Positions 51,518 through 59,804 of a DNA stretch of 62,115 bases are shown here, one piece after another (position 1 is the first letter of the stretch; each line of letters opens with the position of its first letter). The notes below the pieces were generated by a model. The model ran no database searches, had not been told where the DNA came from, and saw only the letters and a list, made by a program, of their open reading frames with translations. Location: assembly GCF_900101745.1 (NCBI RefSeq), contig NZ_FNAD01000024.1:1-62115 (forward strand), read 5' to 3'. This stretch comes from Glycomyces harbinensis (GTDB taxonomy: Bacteria; Actinomycetota; Actinomycetes; Mycobacteriales; Micromonosporaceae). A program made the position numbers and the translations under genes.

Positions 51518-52909
51518 GTGATCATGAAATTGCCCGCGTTTCGCACGGTCTTCGAACCCTTCCGCATCCACTCGGTCGAGCCGATCAAGATGACCACCCC
51601 CGCCGACCGCAAGGCCCGCTTGGCGACGGCCTCGTACAACCTCTTCCAGCTGCGCTCCGAGGACGTGCTCATCGATCTCCTCACCGACTCCGGCACCGGC
51701 GCGATGAGCCGCGACCAGTGGGCCGCGATCCAGCGCGGCGACGAGTCCTACGCCGGGTCCCCGTCGTACTTCGTCTTCCGCGACGCGGTGCGGGACCTGT
51801 TCGACTTCGAGCACGTCATCCCGGTCCATCAAGGACGAGCCGCCGAGCGCATCCTCTTCTCGGTCCTCGGCGGCCCGGGGAAGGTCGTCCCGAACAACAC
51901 CCACTTCGACACCACGCGCGCCAACGTGGAAGCCACCGGCGCGGCAGCCGTCGACCTGGTCATCGCCGAGGGCAGGGACCCGGCCTCGCTGCACCCGTTC
52001 AAGGGCAACATGGACCTGGCCGCGCTGGAGGCGCTGCTGACCGAACGCGGCGCCGACGTGCCCTGCGTGTTCGTCACCATCACCAACAACAGCGGTGGGG
52101 GACAACCGGTCTCGCTGGAGAACCTGCGCGGCGTGCGGGAACTGTGCGACCGGCACGGCAAGCTGCTGTTCCTGGACGCGTGCCGGTTCGCCGAGAACGC
52201 GTGGTTCATCCGCGAACGCGAGGGCGGCCAGGGCGAGCGCGACGTGGTCGACATCGTGCGCGACATCGCAGGCCTGGCCGACGGCATGACCATGAGCGCC
52301 AAGAAGGACCCGATGGGCAACATCGGCGGCTGGCTGGCCCTGGACGACCCGGACCTCGCGCAGGAGTGCCGGAACATGCTGGTCCTCACCGAGGGCTTCC
52401 CGACGTACGGGGGCCTGGCGGGCCGCGACCTCGAAGCGGTGGCCCAGGGGCTGAGCGAGGCCGTCGAGCACGACTACCTGCGCTACCGGATCGTCTCGAC
52501 CGCCTATCTGGGCGAGGCGCTCCAGAAGATCGGGATGCCCGTCATCAGCCCGATCGGCGGCCACGCGGTCTACGTCGACGCCCGCGCGCTGCTGCCGAAC
52601 ATCGACCCGCTCCACTACCCCGGTCAGGCCCTCGCCGTGGCCCTGTACGAGCTGGGCGGGGTCCGCAGCTGCGAGATCGGGACGGTCATGTTCGGGCGCC
52701 GGCCCGACGGGGGAGAGGTGCCCGCGGCCATGGACCTGGTCCGACTGGCGATTCCGCGCCGCACCTACACGCAGAGCCACTTCGACTACGTCATCGAGGT
52801 CTGCGAGCGCCTGGTCGAACGCGCCCACCTGCTCCCGGGCTATCGGATCACCCAAGAGCCGAAGGCGTTGCGCCACTTCACCGCACAGTTCGAACCGATC
52901 ACCCGGTGA
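51518..52909 (+). CDS. Beta-eliminating PLP lyase, tyrosine phenol-lyase-like (tryptophanase family)
   Basis: This enzyme of about 463 residues has the PLP lysine in SAKKDPMGNIGG (K263 counted from the GTG), HQGRAAERILF for cofactor phosphate and FLDACRFAENAWFI for pyridine contact. Phrases such as DLLTDSGTGAMSRDQW, THFDTTRANVEATGA and TEGFPTYGGLAGRDLEA agree much better with tyrosine phenol-lyase than with tryptophanase, so cleavage of tyrosine to phenol, pyruvate and ammonia is the best guess. GTG at 51518 or ATG at 51524 is the start. No amino-acid permease gene is beside it. The divergent Lrp gene is the likely regulator. Confidence 0.85.
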   Translation: MIMKLPAFRTVFEPFRIHSVEPIKMTTPADRKARLATASYNLFQLRSEDVLIDLLTDSGTGAMSRDQWAAIQRGDESYAGSPSYFVFRDAVRDLFDFEHVIPVHQGRAAERILFSVLGGPGKVVPNNTHFDTTRANVEATGAAAVDLVIAEGRDPASLHPFKGNMDLAALEALLTERGADVPCVFVTITNNSGGGQPVSLENLRGVRELCDRHGKLLFLDACRFAENAWFIREREGGQGERDVVDIVRDIAGLADGMTMSAKKDPMGNIGGWLALDDPDLAQECRNMLVLTEGFPTYGGLAGRDLEAVAQGLSEAVEHDYLRYRIVSTAYLGEALQKIGMPVISPIGGHAVYVDARALLPNIDPLHYPGQALAVALYELGGVRSCEIGTVMFGRRPDGGEVPAAMDLVRLAIPRRTYTQSHFDYVIEVCERLVERAHLLPGYRITQEPKALRHFTAQFEPITR

Positions 52910-52956
52910 CATCGGCCGAACTCGCCCTTGCGCTCATCCGCGGCTACCGATAGAGT

Positions 52957-52982
52957 TTTGTGCACAGAAAAGTATGCACAAA
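52957..52982. promoter_or_regulatory. Inverted repeat TTTGTGCA-N10-TGCACAAA
   Basis: Perfect 8-base arms lie 15 to 40 bases before the serine hydrolase ATG, in an AT-rich patch. It is a candidate operator, perhaps for the ArsR-type gene that converges on the hydrolase gene. Confidence 0.6.
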
Positions 52983-52996
52983 GCTTGGAGCGGCCC

Positions 52997-54355
52997 ATGC
53001 AGAACGGCGAACTCGACGCGATCGCGTCCTGGCTGGACGAGGCCCTGCCGTCACTGGTTGCGGCGCAACGGGTTCCGGGCGCCGTGGTCGGCGTGCTCCA
53101 GGGCGAACGCCTGGTGACCGCAACGGCCGGAGTGCTCAACCGCCGCACACGACAAGCGGTGACCGCCGATGCGCTTTTCCAAGTCGGGTCGATCACCAAG
53201 GCGTGGACCGCGACCTTGGTGATGCAGCTGGTGGACGAGGGCCTCGTCGAACTGGACGATCCGGTGCGCCGCCACCTGCCCGAGTTCCGGGTGGCCGACG
53301 AGGCGTCGAGCGCTGCGATAACGCTGCGTCAGCTGCTCAGTCACACCGCCGGTTTCGACGGCGACCACTTCGACGAGGCCGCGGGCGACCACGTGCTCGA
53401 CCACTATCTCCGCGACGTGCTGCCGGGAGCGCCGCGACTGTTCGCGCCGGGCCGCATGTTCTCCTACTGCAACGGCGGATACAGCGTGCTCGGCCGCGTC
53501 CTGGAACGGCTGCGGGGGAGGCGCTACGCCCAAGTGGTGCAGCAGTACCTGGCCGAACCGCTCGGGCTCGGCAGCGTCGCGGCCTCGGCCGAGGAGGCGA
53601 TCGCCATGCCGGTCGCCGTGGGGCACATCGGCACTGACCTCACGCCGAGTCGAAGATGGTCGGTGCCCGCGAACTTCGACCCGGCCGGCTGTCTCGCCAT
53701 GCCGGTCGGCGACCTCCTCCGCTTCGCCAGGATGCACCTCGACGAGGGGGTGGCCGCGGGCGGCACCCGGATCCTGTCGGCGGACGCCTGCGCCGAGATG
53801 CGGACCGCGCAGACCCAAGAGCCGCCGGCGGTGACGGCGTTCGCGGCACCCAGCCTGGGCTGGTTCCTGCTCAGGGGCAACGGAGTCGTCGCGGCCGACG
53901 GCGGCACGATCGGGCAGCGTGCCTTCCTGCGGCTGATCCCGGAACGCGGGGTCGCCGTCGCTCTGCTCGCCAACGCCGGTACCGGCGAGGGGCTGCTCCG
54001 CCCTGTCCTGGGAGAGGTGCTCAGCCGCCTCGGCGCCGCCCACCGGCAGACCTCCGGGCCGTTCCCGGCACCCCAGGCGCTCGAGCCTTCGCGGATGGCG
54101 GGCCGCTACGAGTCCTCCGCGGGAAGGTTCATCGTGGAGACGGTCGATGAGCGCCTCGTCCTGCGCAGCGAGCCGGGCGCGTTCGACGTCATCTGCGACA
54201 TGGCACCGCCGAGCGGAACGCTCACCGCCGCAAGGGGAGGCATCGACATCACCGACTCCAGCGGTGCGGTGGTCGGGCAATGCGTGTTCATCATGGACGG
54301 TGACCGCGCCGACCTGCTCCATGTCAACGGTCAAGCCGTGCCGCGTGTCGAGTGA
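52997..54355 (+). CDS. Serine hydrolase of the beta-lactamase/DD-peptidase (class C-like) family
   Basis: The 452-residue protein has the SxxK motif S65-I-T-K68 in FQVGSITKAW, the YxN motif Y157-C-N159 in FSYCNGGY, LLSHTAGFDGDHF, and a late DGGT segment standing in for KTG. The C-terminal 100 residues form a separate beta-rich lipocalin-like part (LEPSRMAGRYESSAGRF). There is no signal peptide, so it is likely a cytoplasmic esterase or peptidase rather than a secreted beta-lactamase. ATG at 52997 follows GGAGCGGCCC. Its end overlaps the convergent HTH gene by 25 bases. Confidence 0.88.
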   Translation: MQNGELDAIASWLDEALPSLVAAQRVPGAVVGVLQGERLVTATAGVLNRRTRQAVTADALFQVGSITKAWTATLVMQLVDEGLVELDDPVRRHLPEFRVADEASSAAITLRQLLSHTAGFDGDHFDEAAGDHVLDHYLRDVLPGAPRLFAPGRMFSYCNGGYSVLGRVLERLRGRRYAQVVQQYLAEPLGLGSVAASAEEAIAMPVAVGHIGTDLTPSRRWSVPANFDPAGCLAMPVGDLLRFARMHLDEGVAAGGTRILSADACAEMRTAQTQEPPAVTAFAAPSLGWFLLRGNGVVAADGGTIGQRAFLRLIPERGVAVALLANAGTGEGLLRPVLGEVLSRLGAAHRQTSGPFPAPQALEPSRMAGRYESSAGRFIVETVDERLVLRSEPGAFDVICDMAPPSGTLTAARGGIDITDSSGAVVGQCVFIMDGDRADLLHVNGQAVPRVE

Positions 54356-54936
54356 TCGTCGTCGACATCGACCGGAAAGGCGTGGAACTGCACCGCGACC
54401 CTCGCCGCGCCGGGCGATTCCTCGTCGGACGCGTACCGCTCGATGACCGCGCGGACCTCAGCGGTGAACTCGGCGAGTCGCTCGGCCGTCATGCCGAGCG
54501 TGTACGAGGAGTTCAGCGACGCGTCGATCCACTCCTCCGGCAAGGTCGGCGCCCTCCGCTGGAACGCGATCAACTCCTCCGCCCGCCGACGCGCCATCTC
54601 GTCCACCAGCAATGCGGCCGCAGGCTCGGCGTCGGCATCGACCAGGTCCGGCCGGAACGAGAAGCCGCCGGGAACGGTGCGCCACCAGCGCTCACGGCCC
54701 TTGCCCCGGCCCGGGCTGCGCCCCTCCGCATTCTCGATCAGGCCGCTGCCCGCGAGTTGCCGCAAGTGGTAGCTGATGACGCCGGTGTTGTGGCCGGTCC
54801 GCTCCGAAAGCTGCGTCGCCGTGGCAGGGCCGTGTTCACGCAGCAGCTCCCACAATTCGATCCGCAGCGGATGCGCCAACGCCTTCAGCGCAGCGGTGCT
54901 CAACTCCAGCGGCCCGGATCCGTCCATGGGCATCAT
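54331..54936 (-). CDS. ArsR-type winged-helix transcriptional regulator
   Basis: The 201-residue protein has an N-terminal ArsR-like domain (ALKALAHPLRIELWELLREHGPATATQLSERTG, GVISYHLRQLAGSGLIEN) followed by an Arg-rich wing (RSPGRGKGRERWW) and a helical C-terminal domain, the layout of the helix-turn-helix_20 group. There is no cysteine metal site, so it is not a classical metal sensor. Three ATGs (54936, 54933, 54927) compete; GTGAGG directly before them suits the last best. Confidence 0.85.
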   Translation of the reverse strand: MMPMDGSGPLELSTAALKALAHPLRIELWELLREHGPATATQLSERTGHNTGVISYHLRQLAGSGLIENAEGRSPGRGKGRERWWRTVPGGFSFRPDLVDADAEPAAALLVDEMARRRAEELIAFQRRAPTLPEEWIDASLNSSYTLGMTAERLAEFTAEVRAVIERYASDEESPGAARVAVQFHAFPVDVDDDHSTRGTA

Positions 54937-54992
54937 CCTCACACGGCGGCGCCTGCCACGCCCGCGTGGACCCGTCTGCCTGCGGCGCTGCA

Positions 54993-55682
54993 TCAACTTC
55001 CCGATCGCTGCTCCCCGGGGAGCAGCGCCGGTCCCCGATGATGGCGGGGCCGCCCGATCGCTCCGAACCTCGCGCCGTCGAAGGTCCGCCAATCGAATTT
55101 CGCTGCAAGGACAATGCTCGCCATTGCAAGGCTTCCGGGAATGACGGTGGCGAGGAAGGACAGCACCGAGTCCTGCCGGGCGTCGCTCCCGAGGTGGATG
55201 GCGGCCCTCGTCGTGAGCGGGACCAGGAGCAGCAACTCGGCGATCCAGCAGTAGAAGTAATTGAACGACCGTGGCGCAAGGTACATGTAGATGATGTTGA
55301 GGATCGTCAGCCAGGCCTGGCAGTAGATTCCGATCAGGCCAATGTGCAGGAGCGCGGCCCAGATGGAGTTCGCCTGCTCGACCGGCCAGAAGAAAGCCGA
55401 CGACGGCGCCCAATCGTGCCCCACCGCCTTGCTGTCACCGGTGGCCGAGTCGTCTTCTGCGCCACCAGATCCGCCCGGGTCGGCCTCTTCCACAACCGAA
55501 GTGCCATGCGAGGCATCGGTTCCTCCGCCATGCGTCGAACGTATCCATTCCACGCCACCGAAATCAACGAAGACGGTGTAGAAAAGTGTGATCACGCCGA
55601 GCAAAATGCCAACTGCCCCTATGGTGACGCTTCGTTTCGTGTACTTCAGGGACGCTTCCTGGTTGTACCTGTCGTCGAGCAC
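54993..55682 (-). CDS. Hypothetical four-helix membrane protein
   Basis: The 229-residue protein has a first helix near residues 20-42, an acidic Gly/Ser-rich outer loop (SATGDSK, EEADPGGSGG), and then three hydrophobic segments (LLHIGLIGIYCQAWLTILNIIYMYL, YFYCWIAELLLLVPL, VLSFLATVIPGSLAMASIVLA). No family is recognised. Its DNA is visibly less GC-rich than the neighbours and codon choice is more relaxed, which may signal foreign origin. GTG at 55682 gives the start; the ribosome-binding site is weak. Confidence 0.6.
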   Translation of the reverse strand: MLDDRYNQEASLKYTKRSVTIGAVGILLGVITLFYTVFVDFGGVEWIRSTHGGGTDASHGTSVVEEADPGGSGGAEDDSATGDSKAVGHDWAPSSAFFWPVEQANSIWAALLHIGLIGIYCQAWLTILNIIYMYLAPRSFNYFYCWIAELLLLVPLTTRAAIHLGSDARQDSVLSFLATVIPGSLAMASIVLAAKFDWRTFDGARFGAIGRPRHHRGPALLPGEQRSGS

Positions 55683-55864
55683 TCGCCGTTACCTTTGCGA
55701 TCCGGGTCGGCAGTCTAGGCACTGCCGGTTTTGAAGGGGTGTGCCCAATCTACGGGTGGCCACAGCGTATTCGTGCGCTTTGCAACCCGTGTCGCGTTCA
55801 TTTCTTCAGCCGGTAGCGCCGTGGCCCATCGACTTGAGAGGGCCGACACGCTCTCGCGCCCCGT

Positions 55865-56821
55865 CTAGGACGAGGAGAACTGGCGGCGGTAGCTGGTGGG
55901 CGTGGTGGCGAGTTGGAGGCGGAAGTGCTGGCGCAGTGCGGCGGCGCCGCCGAATCCGCTGCGGCGGGCGATCTCCTCGATCGAGAGGGTCGTGCCCTCC
56001 AGCAGCTCCTGCGCCCGCTGGACCCGCTTCGCGAGCAGCCATTGCATTGGGGCGGAACCGGTCTGGTCGTGAAAGTGCCGGTTCAGCGTGCGGATGCTCA
56101 ACCCGGCCCGGCGGCCGATCTCCGCAAGGGTGAGCGGGCGGTCGAGATTGGCGGTCATCCACTGCATGATCTCGGCCAGCGACCCCTCGTCGGTCACCGC
56201 GCGGTCCGAGGCGATGAACTGCGCCTGGCCGCCGCTGCGGTGCGGTGACATGACGAGACGTCGCGCCGCCTGGGCCGCGACCGCGGCGCCGTGGTCCATG
56301 CGGATCATGTGCAGGCACAAGTCGACTCCCGCCGCCACGCCCGCGCTGGTCAGGACGTCGCCGCCGTCGATGTAGAGCGCCGCGGCGTCGAATCGCACGC
56401 GCGGGAACCGGGCGGACAAGGCCGCGGCATGGCGCCAGTGCGTGGTGGCGTCGCGCCCGTCGAGTAGTCCGGCCTCGGCCAGGATTCCCGCGCCGGTGCA
56501 GATCGAGGCGATCCGCCGCCCCTGCTCGTTCGCCCGGCGCAGTGCTGCGACGACGTCCGGGGGCACCGGGCCGGACGAATCGTGCGCGGGGACCACGATC
56601 GTGTCGGCCTCGAGCAGTTCACCGAGCCCGTACGGCGGCGTCATGGTGAACAGGGCGTCCCCGGCGGCGCTGACCTGCACTCGTCCGGGTCCGCAGACGC
56701 GCACCGAGTACAGCGGTGCGTCCCGGCCGTCCATCGATCTCGCCGATCCGAATACCTGTCCCGCAGTCGCCAACTCGAAGCCGACGACGTGGTCCATCGC
56801 CAGTACCGACACGAGGTGCAT
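55865..56821 (-). CDS. GlxA-type AraC regulator with DJ-1/PfpI-like domain
   Basis: The 318-residue protein combines an N-terminal GATase1/DJ-1-like sensor domain (SICTGAGILAEAGLLDGRDATTHW with the elbow Cys) and a C-terminal AraC double helix-turn-helix (LTLAEIGRRAGLSIRTLNRHFHDQTG, SIEEIARRSGFGGAAALRQHF). Such proteins activate catabolic or redox genes. It is divergent from a DJ-1/PfpI gene 101 bases away, its most likely target. Confidence 0.92.
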   Translation of the reverse strand: MHLVSVLAMDHVVGFELATAGQVFGSARSMDGRDAPLYSVRVCGPGRVQVSAAGDALFTMTPPYGLGELLEADTIVVPAHDSSGPVPPDVVAALRRANEQGRRIASICTGAGILAEAGLLDGRDATTHWRHAAALSARFPRVRFDAAALYIDGGDVLTSAGVAAGVDLCLHMIRMDHGAAVAAQAARRLVMSPHRSGGQAQFIASDRAVTDEGSLAEIMQWMTANLDRPLTLAEIGRRAGLSIRTLNRHFHDQTGSAPMQWLLAKRVQRAQELLEGTTLSIEEIARRSGFGGAAALRQHFRLQLATTPTSYRRQFSSS

Positions 56822-56922
56822 GGCAAATATCTTACGTATCTTGTCAATCGTGCCACTCGTGCGAGACCGCCGCTCGGACCACGATGGTCACCGACGGCAA
56901 TTCGAGCAGGAGGGCAAGACCC

Positions 56923-57507
56923 ATGCGTGTCGAGATCCTGATGTACCCCGGCGTCTCCGAAGTGGACGCCGTCATGGCGCTGCACGTCTTCCAAGTCGCC
57001 GCCAGGCGCGGCGCAGATGTCGAGTCGGCGCTGGTCACCGCGTCCGATGGTGCCGAGATCGAGGGAGCCGACGCGGTGCGGTTCACCGGCCTGCCGACCT
57101 GGCGGCCCGCCGAGACCGACGTCCTGCTGGTGTGCGGCGGCTGGATCCACGAGGTCATCGCCGACGGGACCGTTCCGAGGCAGATCGCCGAGGCGCGCCG
57201 CCTGGCCGGCCCCGGTCAGATCCTGGGCGGCGTCTGCGCCGGCGCCGTCATCCTCGGCGCCGCCGGACTCCTGCAAGGCCGTCCTGCCACGACCCACCAC
57301 GCCGCGTTCGCCGACCTGTCGAAGTACACCGAGGTCGTCGATGCCCGCATCGTCGACGACGGCGACGTCGTCACCGCGGGCGGCGGTCCGCTCTCAGGGT
57401 TCGACCTGCCCCTGTACCTGCTCGAACGGGAGCTGGGCGAACCGCGTCTGGCGGCCGAGATCGAACAGTTCATCGAGCACGACCGCCGCGGCACCGTCTG
57501 GCGCTGA
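56923..57507 (+). CDS. DJ-1/PfpI-family protein
   Basis: The 194-residue protein has the DJ-1 fold with the nucleophile-elbow Cys in GGVCAGAVILGAAGLLQGRPATTHH and an acidic residue in the first strand region (PGVSEVDAVMALHVF). Related enzymes act as isonitrile hydratases, glyoxalases or amidases; the TTHH wording after the elbow is typical of the isonitrile-hydratase-like group next to GlxA regulators. ATG at 56923 has GGAGGG nine bases upstream; an upstream ATG at 56884 lacks one. Confidence 0.85.
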   Translation: MRVEILMYPGVSEVDAVMALHVFQVAARRGADVESALVTASDGAEIEGADAVRFTGLPTWRPAETDVLLVCGGWIHEVIADGTVPRQIAEARRLAGPGQILGGVCAGAVILGAAGLLQGRPATTHHAAFADLSKYTEVVDARIVDDGDVVTAGGGPLSGFDLPLYLLERELGEPRLAAEIEQFIEHDRRGTVWR

Positions 57508-57609
57508 GTCGAGCACGAGGAGCGTGGGGAGCCCTCGCGTTTCGAGTTCCGGGCGGAGTCCGTCGCAGGACCGAACGGGGGCGACCCGCCCGGCTGCAAA
57601 GGCGAAGGG

Positions 57610-57906
57610 TCAGCGGCGGGCGCTGGACAGCGCCCGTTCCCGTTCGATGAAGTCCGCCATTTCGGCCGCGAAGACCTCGGGGTCGGCGGCGTCGAACCCG
57701 CTGGTGCCGCCGGTCGAGCCCACCGCGGCCGAGACCTGGCCGACGTCGGTGGAGGTCATCTCGGCGACCACGTCGCAACTCGCAATGCAGAAGAGGGAGA
57801 GCGTGTACCCCTGGCCGCGGAACGCATCCCGCAGGACCCGTGCACGAGAGGGCACGATGTCGCCGAGTCCAGGCCAGACGATGACGTTCGGGGTCGGGTT
57901 CAGCAC
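57610..57906 (-). CDS. Small hypothetical protein
   Basis: The 98-residue protein begins LNPTPNVIVWPGLGDIVPSRARVLRDAFRGQGY and ends in a charged helix (PEVFAAEMADFIERERALS), with two Cys in FCIASC. No family is recognised. GTG at 57906 is preferred; a TTG at 57939 would add 11 residues. It converges on the DJ-1 gene. Confidence 0.5.
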   Translation of the reverse strand: MLNPTPNVIVWPGLGDIVPSRARVLRDAFRGQGYTLSLFCIASCDVVAEMTSTDVGQVSAAVGSTGGTSGFDAADPEVFAAEMADFIERERALSSARR

Positions 57907-58050
57907 GTGAAGTCCTATCTGTTCAGTCTGGAAATGCAACGTGAGATTGTGGGCGCACTCGCTTCAACATGCGTACCAGGATCTGCGTTGCCGCAGCTCA
58001 CCAACAATCATAACTCGCGAAACCCGACCTACCGCCCGCTGGCGGCAAGT

Positions 58051-58111
58051 TACTTAAGCCAACACTTGACTTTCTGGTTCCGACGGCTATGGTCAAGCGC
58101 ATGCTTAAGTA
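58051..58111. promoter_or_regulatory. ArsR gene promoter with nested inverted repeats
   Basis: TTGACT (58066-58071) and TATGGT (58088-58093), 16 bases apart, form a promoter whose start would fall on the ATG at 58101, so the mRNA is probably leaderless. A perfect 9-base inverted repeat, TACTTAAGC (58051-58059) and GCTTAAGTA (58103-58111), flanks it, and CTTGAC/GTCAAG (58065-58070/58092-58097) is nested inside. The pattern suits autoregulation. Confidence 0.65.
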
Positions 58112-58445
58112 TGAGGCGGAGGCCGTGGACCGGGTGTTCCACGCTGTCGCGGACGCGAATCGGCGGGCGATCATCGAGCGCCTGACCCGCAGCCCGGCCA
58201 CCGTGAGCGAGCTGGCGGCCCTGCTCGGGGTGACCGTGGCCGCGACCGTCCAGCACCTGCGGGTGCTGCAGGACAGCGAGCTGGTGAGTTCGGAGAAGGT
58301 CGGGCGGGTCCGCACCTGCCGGATCGATCCGGCGGGCCTGCACAACGCCGAGGCGTGGTTGACGCGCCAGCGCACGGCGTGGGAGCTCCGCCTCGACCGC
58401 CTCGGCGCGGTTCTCGGCGACGAGGCGAAGGAGTCGGGACGATGA
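58101..58445 (+). CDS. ArsR-family transcriptional regulator
   Basis: The 114-residue protein is a single ArsR winged helix (VDRVFHAVADANRRAIIERLTRSPATVSELAALLGVTVAATVQHLRVLQDSELV in pieces) without metal-binding Cys, typical of regulators paired with SRPBCC/AHSA1 proteins. The start at 58101 follows the -10 box by seven bases (leaderless); an ATG at 58089 lies inside the promoter and is less likely. Its stop overlaps the start of the broken SRPBCC gene (ATGA). Confidence 0.85.
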   Translation: MLKYEAEAVDRVFHAVADANRRAIIERLTRSPATVSELAALLGVTVAATVQHLRVLQDSELVSSEKVGRVRTCRIDPAGLHNAEAWLTRQRTAWELRLDRLGAVLGDEAKESGR

Positions 58446-58698
58446 ACGATCATTCGGTCAAGCACGGCACGTTCACGCTGGAGCGGACCTACGCCGCCTC
58501 GCCCGCCGCGGTCTTCGCGGCCTGGTCCGACCGCGACACGAAGGCCGAGTAGTTCGCGGCGAGGACGACCGCTGCACGCCGGACTTCCGGATCGGCGGCA
58601 CCGAGGCCGTGCGTGGCGGCGAAGAGACCGGCCTCGTGGCGAGGAGCGTCTACCGCGACATCGTCCCCGTCGGCTCGACGTCCTTCTTCGATCGATGA
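58442..58698 (+). pseudogene. Decayed SRPBCC (AHSA1-like) gene
   Basis: The frame opens normally (FTLERTYAASPAAVFAAWSDRDTKAE) but stops at TAG (58550-58552) where the family has Trp (KAEWF). After a frame change the sequence continues as DDRCTPDFRIGGTEAVRGGEE...YRDIVPVG from about 58561 and ends at TGA 58696-58698, about half the usual 140-160 residues. Nonsense mutation, frameshift and 3' truncation together show a pseudogene. It was once the operon partner of the ArsR gene. Confidence 0.85.
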
Positions 58699-58750
58699 TC
58701 AAACGATTGCGCATCCGTTGAATTTGTGCGATCCTCACGATCAATCGATC
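58690..58750. promoter_or_regulatory. Near-perfect inverted repeat upstream of the dehydrogenase pair
   Basis: GATCGATGATC (58690-58700) and GATCAATCGATC (58739-58750) are complementary except for one extra base. They bracket an AT-richer stretch 26 bases before the dehydrogenase GTG. It is a candidate operator or promoter region. Confidence 0.4.
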
Positions 58751-58775
58751 CGAACCCGTCGTCAAGGAGGCAGCC

Positions 58776-59804
58776 GTGCTCGTCGCGCACTACGCAGGAA
58801 ACCGGACCATGACCGTGGGACGGGCCGAACCGAATCCGCCGGGGTTCGGCCAGGTGCAGATCGCCGTGGCGTTCAACGGCATCTGCGGCACCGACCTGCA
58901 CATCCTCAGCGGGCACATGGACGCGCGCGTCGCCATGCCCGCGATCATCGGCCACGAGATGAGCGGGACGATCAGCGCGCTCGGCGAGGGCGTCGACGGC
59001 TGGGCGGTCGGCGACCCGGTCACGGTCATGCCCCTGGCCTGGGACGGGACCTGCCCCGCCTGCCTCGCGGGGAACCGCCACATCTGCCAGAACCTCGACT
59101 TCGTCGGCATCGACTCGCCCGGCGCGCTCCAGGGCCGCTGGAACGTCGACGCCGGACTCCTCGTGGCCCTGCCCCCCTCGCTCTCCCTGCGGCACGCGGC
59201 CCTGGTCGAGCCCACCGCCGTCGCCGTCCACGACGTCCACCGCTCCGAACTCGAACCCGGCCAGAAGGCCGTCGTCATCGGCGGCGGCCCCATCGGCCTG
59301 CTCATCGCAGCCGTCTCCCGCTCCTGCGGCGGCGACGTCGTCGTGATCGAACTCGATCCCGGTCGCCGCCAACGCATCGCCGACCTCGGTTACACCGTCC
59401 TCGACCCTCGCGACGACACGGTCGGCTGGGTCGAGGAGTGGACCGGGGGAGCGGGCGCCGACGTGGTCTTCGAGGTCTCCGGCGCCGCCGCGGCAGTGCT
59501 CGGCGCGGTCGACTACGCGAAGGTCCGCGGCACGCTCGTCGTCGTCGCGATCCACCCCGAGCCGCGACCGGTCAACCTCCAGCGGATCTTCTGGCGCGAA
59601 CTGCGCCTCCTCGGCGCCCGCGTCTACCAGCGCGAGGACTTCGAGACGGCCGTCGCCCTCCTCGAAGCCGGCGAGATCCCCGCCGACGCCCTCATCACCG
59701 AGACCGTGCCCCTCGCCGAGATCCAGTCCGCGTTCGACACTCTCACCGCCGGCGCGGCCATGAAGATCCTCATCGACGTCCAGTCCGGACAGGAGACCGC
59801 ATGA
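58776..59804 (+). CDS. Zinc-dependent MDR alcohol dehydrogenase (hexonate/polyol type)
   Basis: The 342-residue medium-chain dehydrogenase has catalytic-zinc residues in GICGTDLH and GHE, a Rossmann motif (VVIGGGPIGLL) and a structural-zinc lobe (GTCPACLAGNRHIC) in which the first of four Cys is replaced by Asp (WDGTC). It oxidises a secondary alcohol of a sugar, polyol or sugar acid with NAD(P). Overlap with a KduD-like gene suggests a hexonate or uronate route, similar to L-galactonate or L-idonate dehydrogenases. GTG start follows AAGGAGGCAGCC. Confidence 0.85.
   Translation: MLVAHYAGNRTMTVGRAEPNPPGFGQVQIAVAFNGICGTDLHILSGHMDARVAMPAIIGHEMSGTISALGEGVDGWAVGDPVTVMPLAWDGTCPACLAGNRHICQNLDFVGIDSPGALQGRWNVDAGLLVALPPSLSLRHAALVEPTAVAVHDVHRSELEPGQKAVVIGGGPIGLLIAAVSRSCGGDVVVIELDPGRRQRIADLGYTVLDPRDDTVGWVEEWTGGAGADVVFEVSGAAAAVLGAVDYAKVRGTLVVVAIHPEPRPVNLQRIFWRELRLLGARVYQREDFETAVALLEAGEIPADALITETVPLAEIQSAFDTLTAGAAMKILIDVQSGQETA

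Noticed and set aside
51518..52909. Plain tryptophanase call
   Set aside because: Several diagnostic stretches agree better with tyrosine phenol-lyase, so the name is kept at family level.
58613..59800. Upstream extension of the KduD frame through the dehydrogenase gene
   Set aside because: The SDR fold starts at the ATG at 59801, which overlaps the dehydrogenase stop; the extension is Arg-rich shadow.
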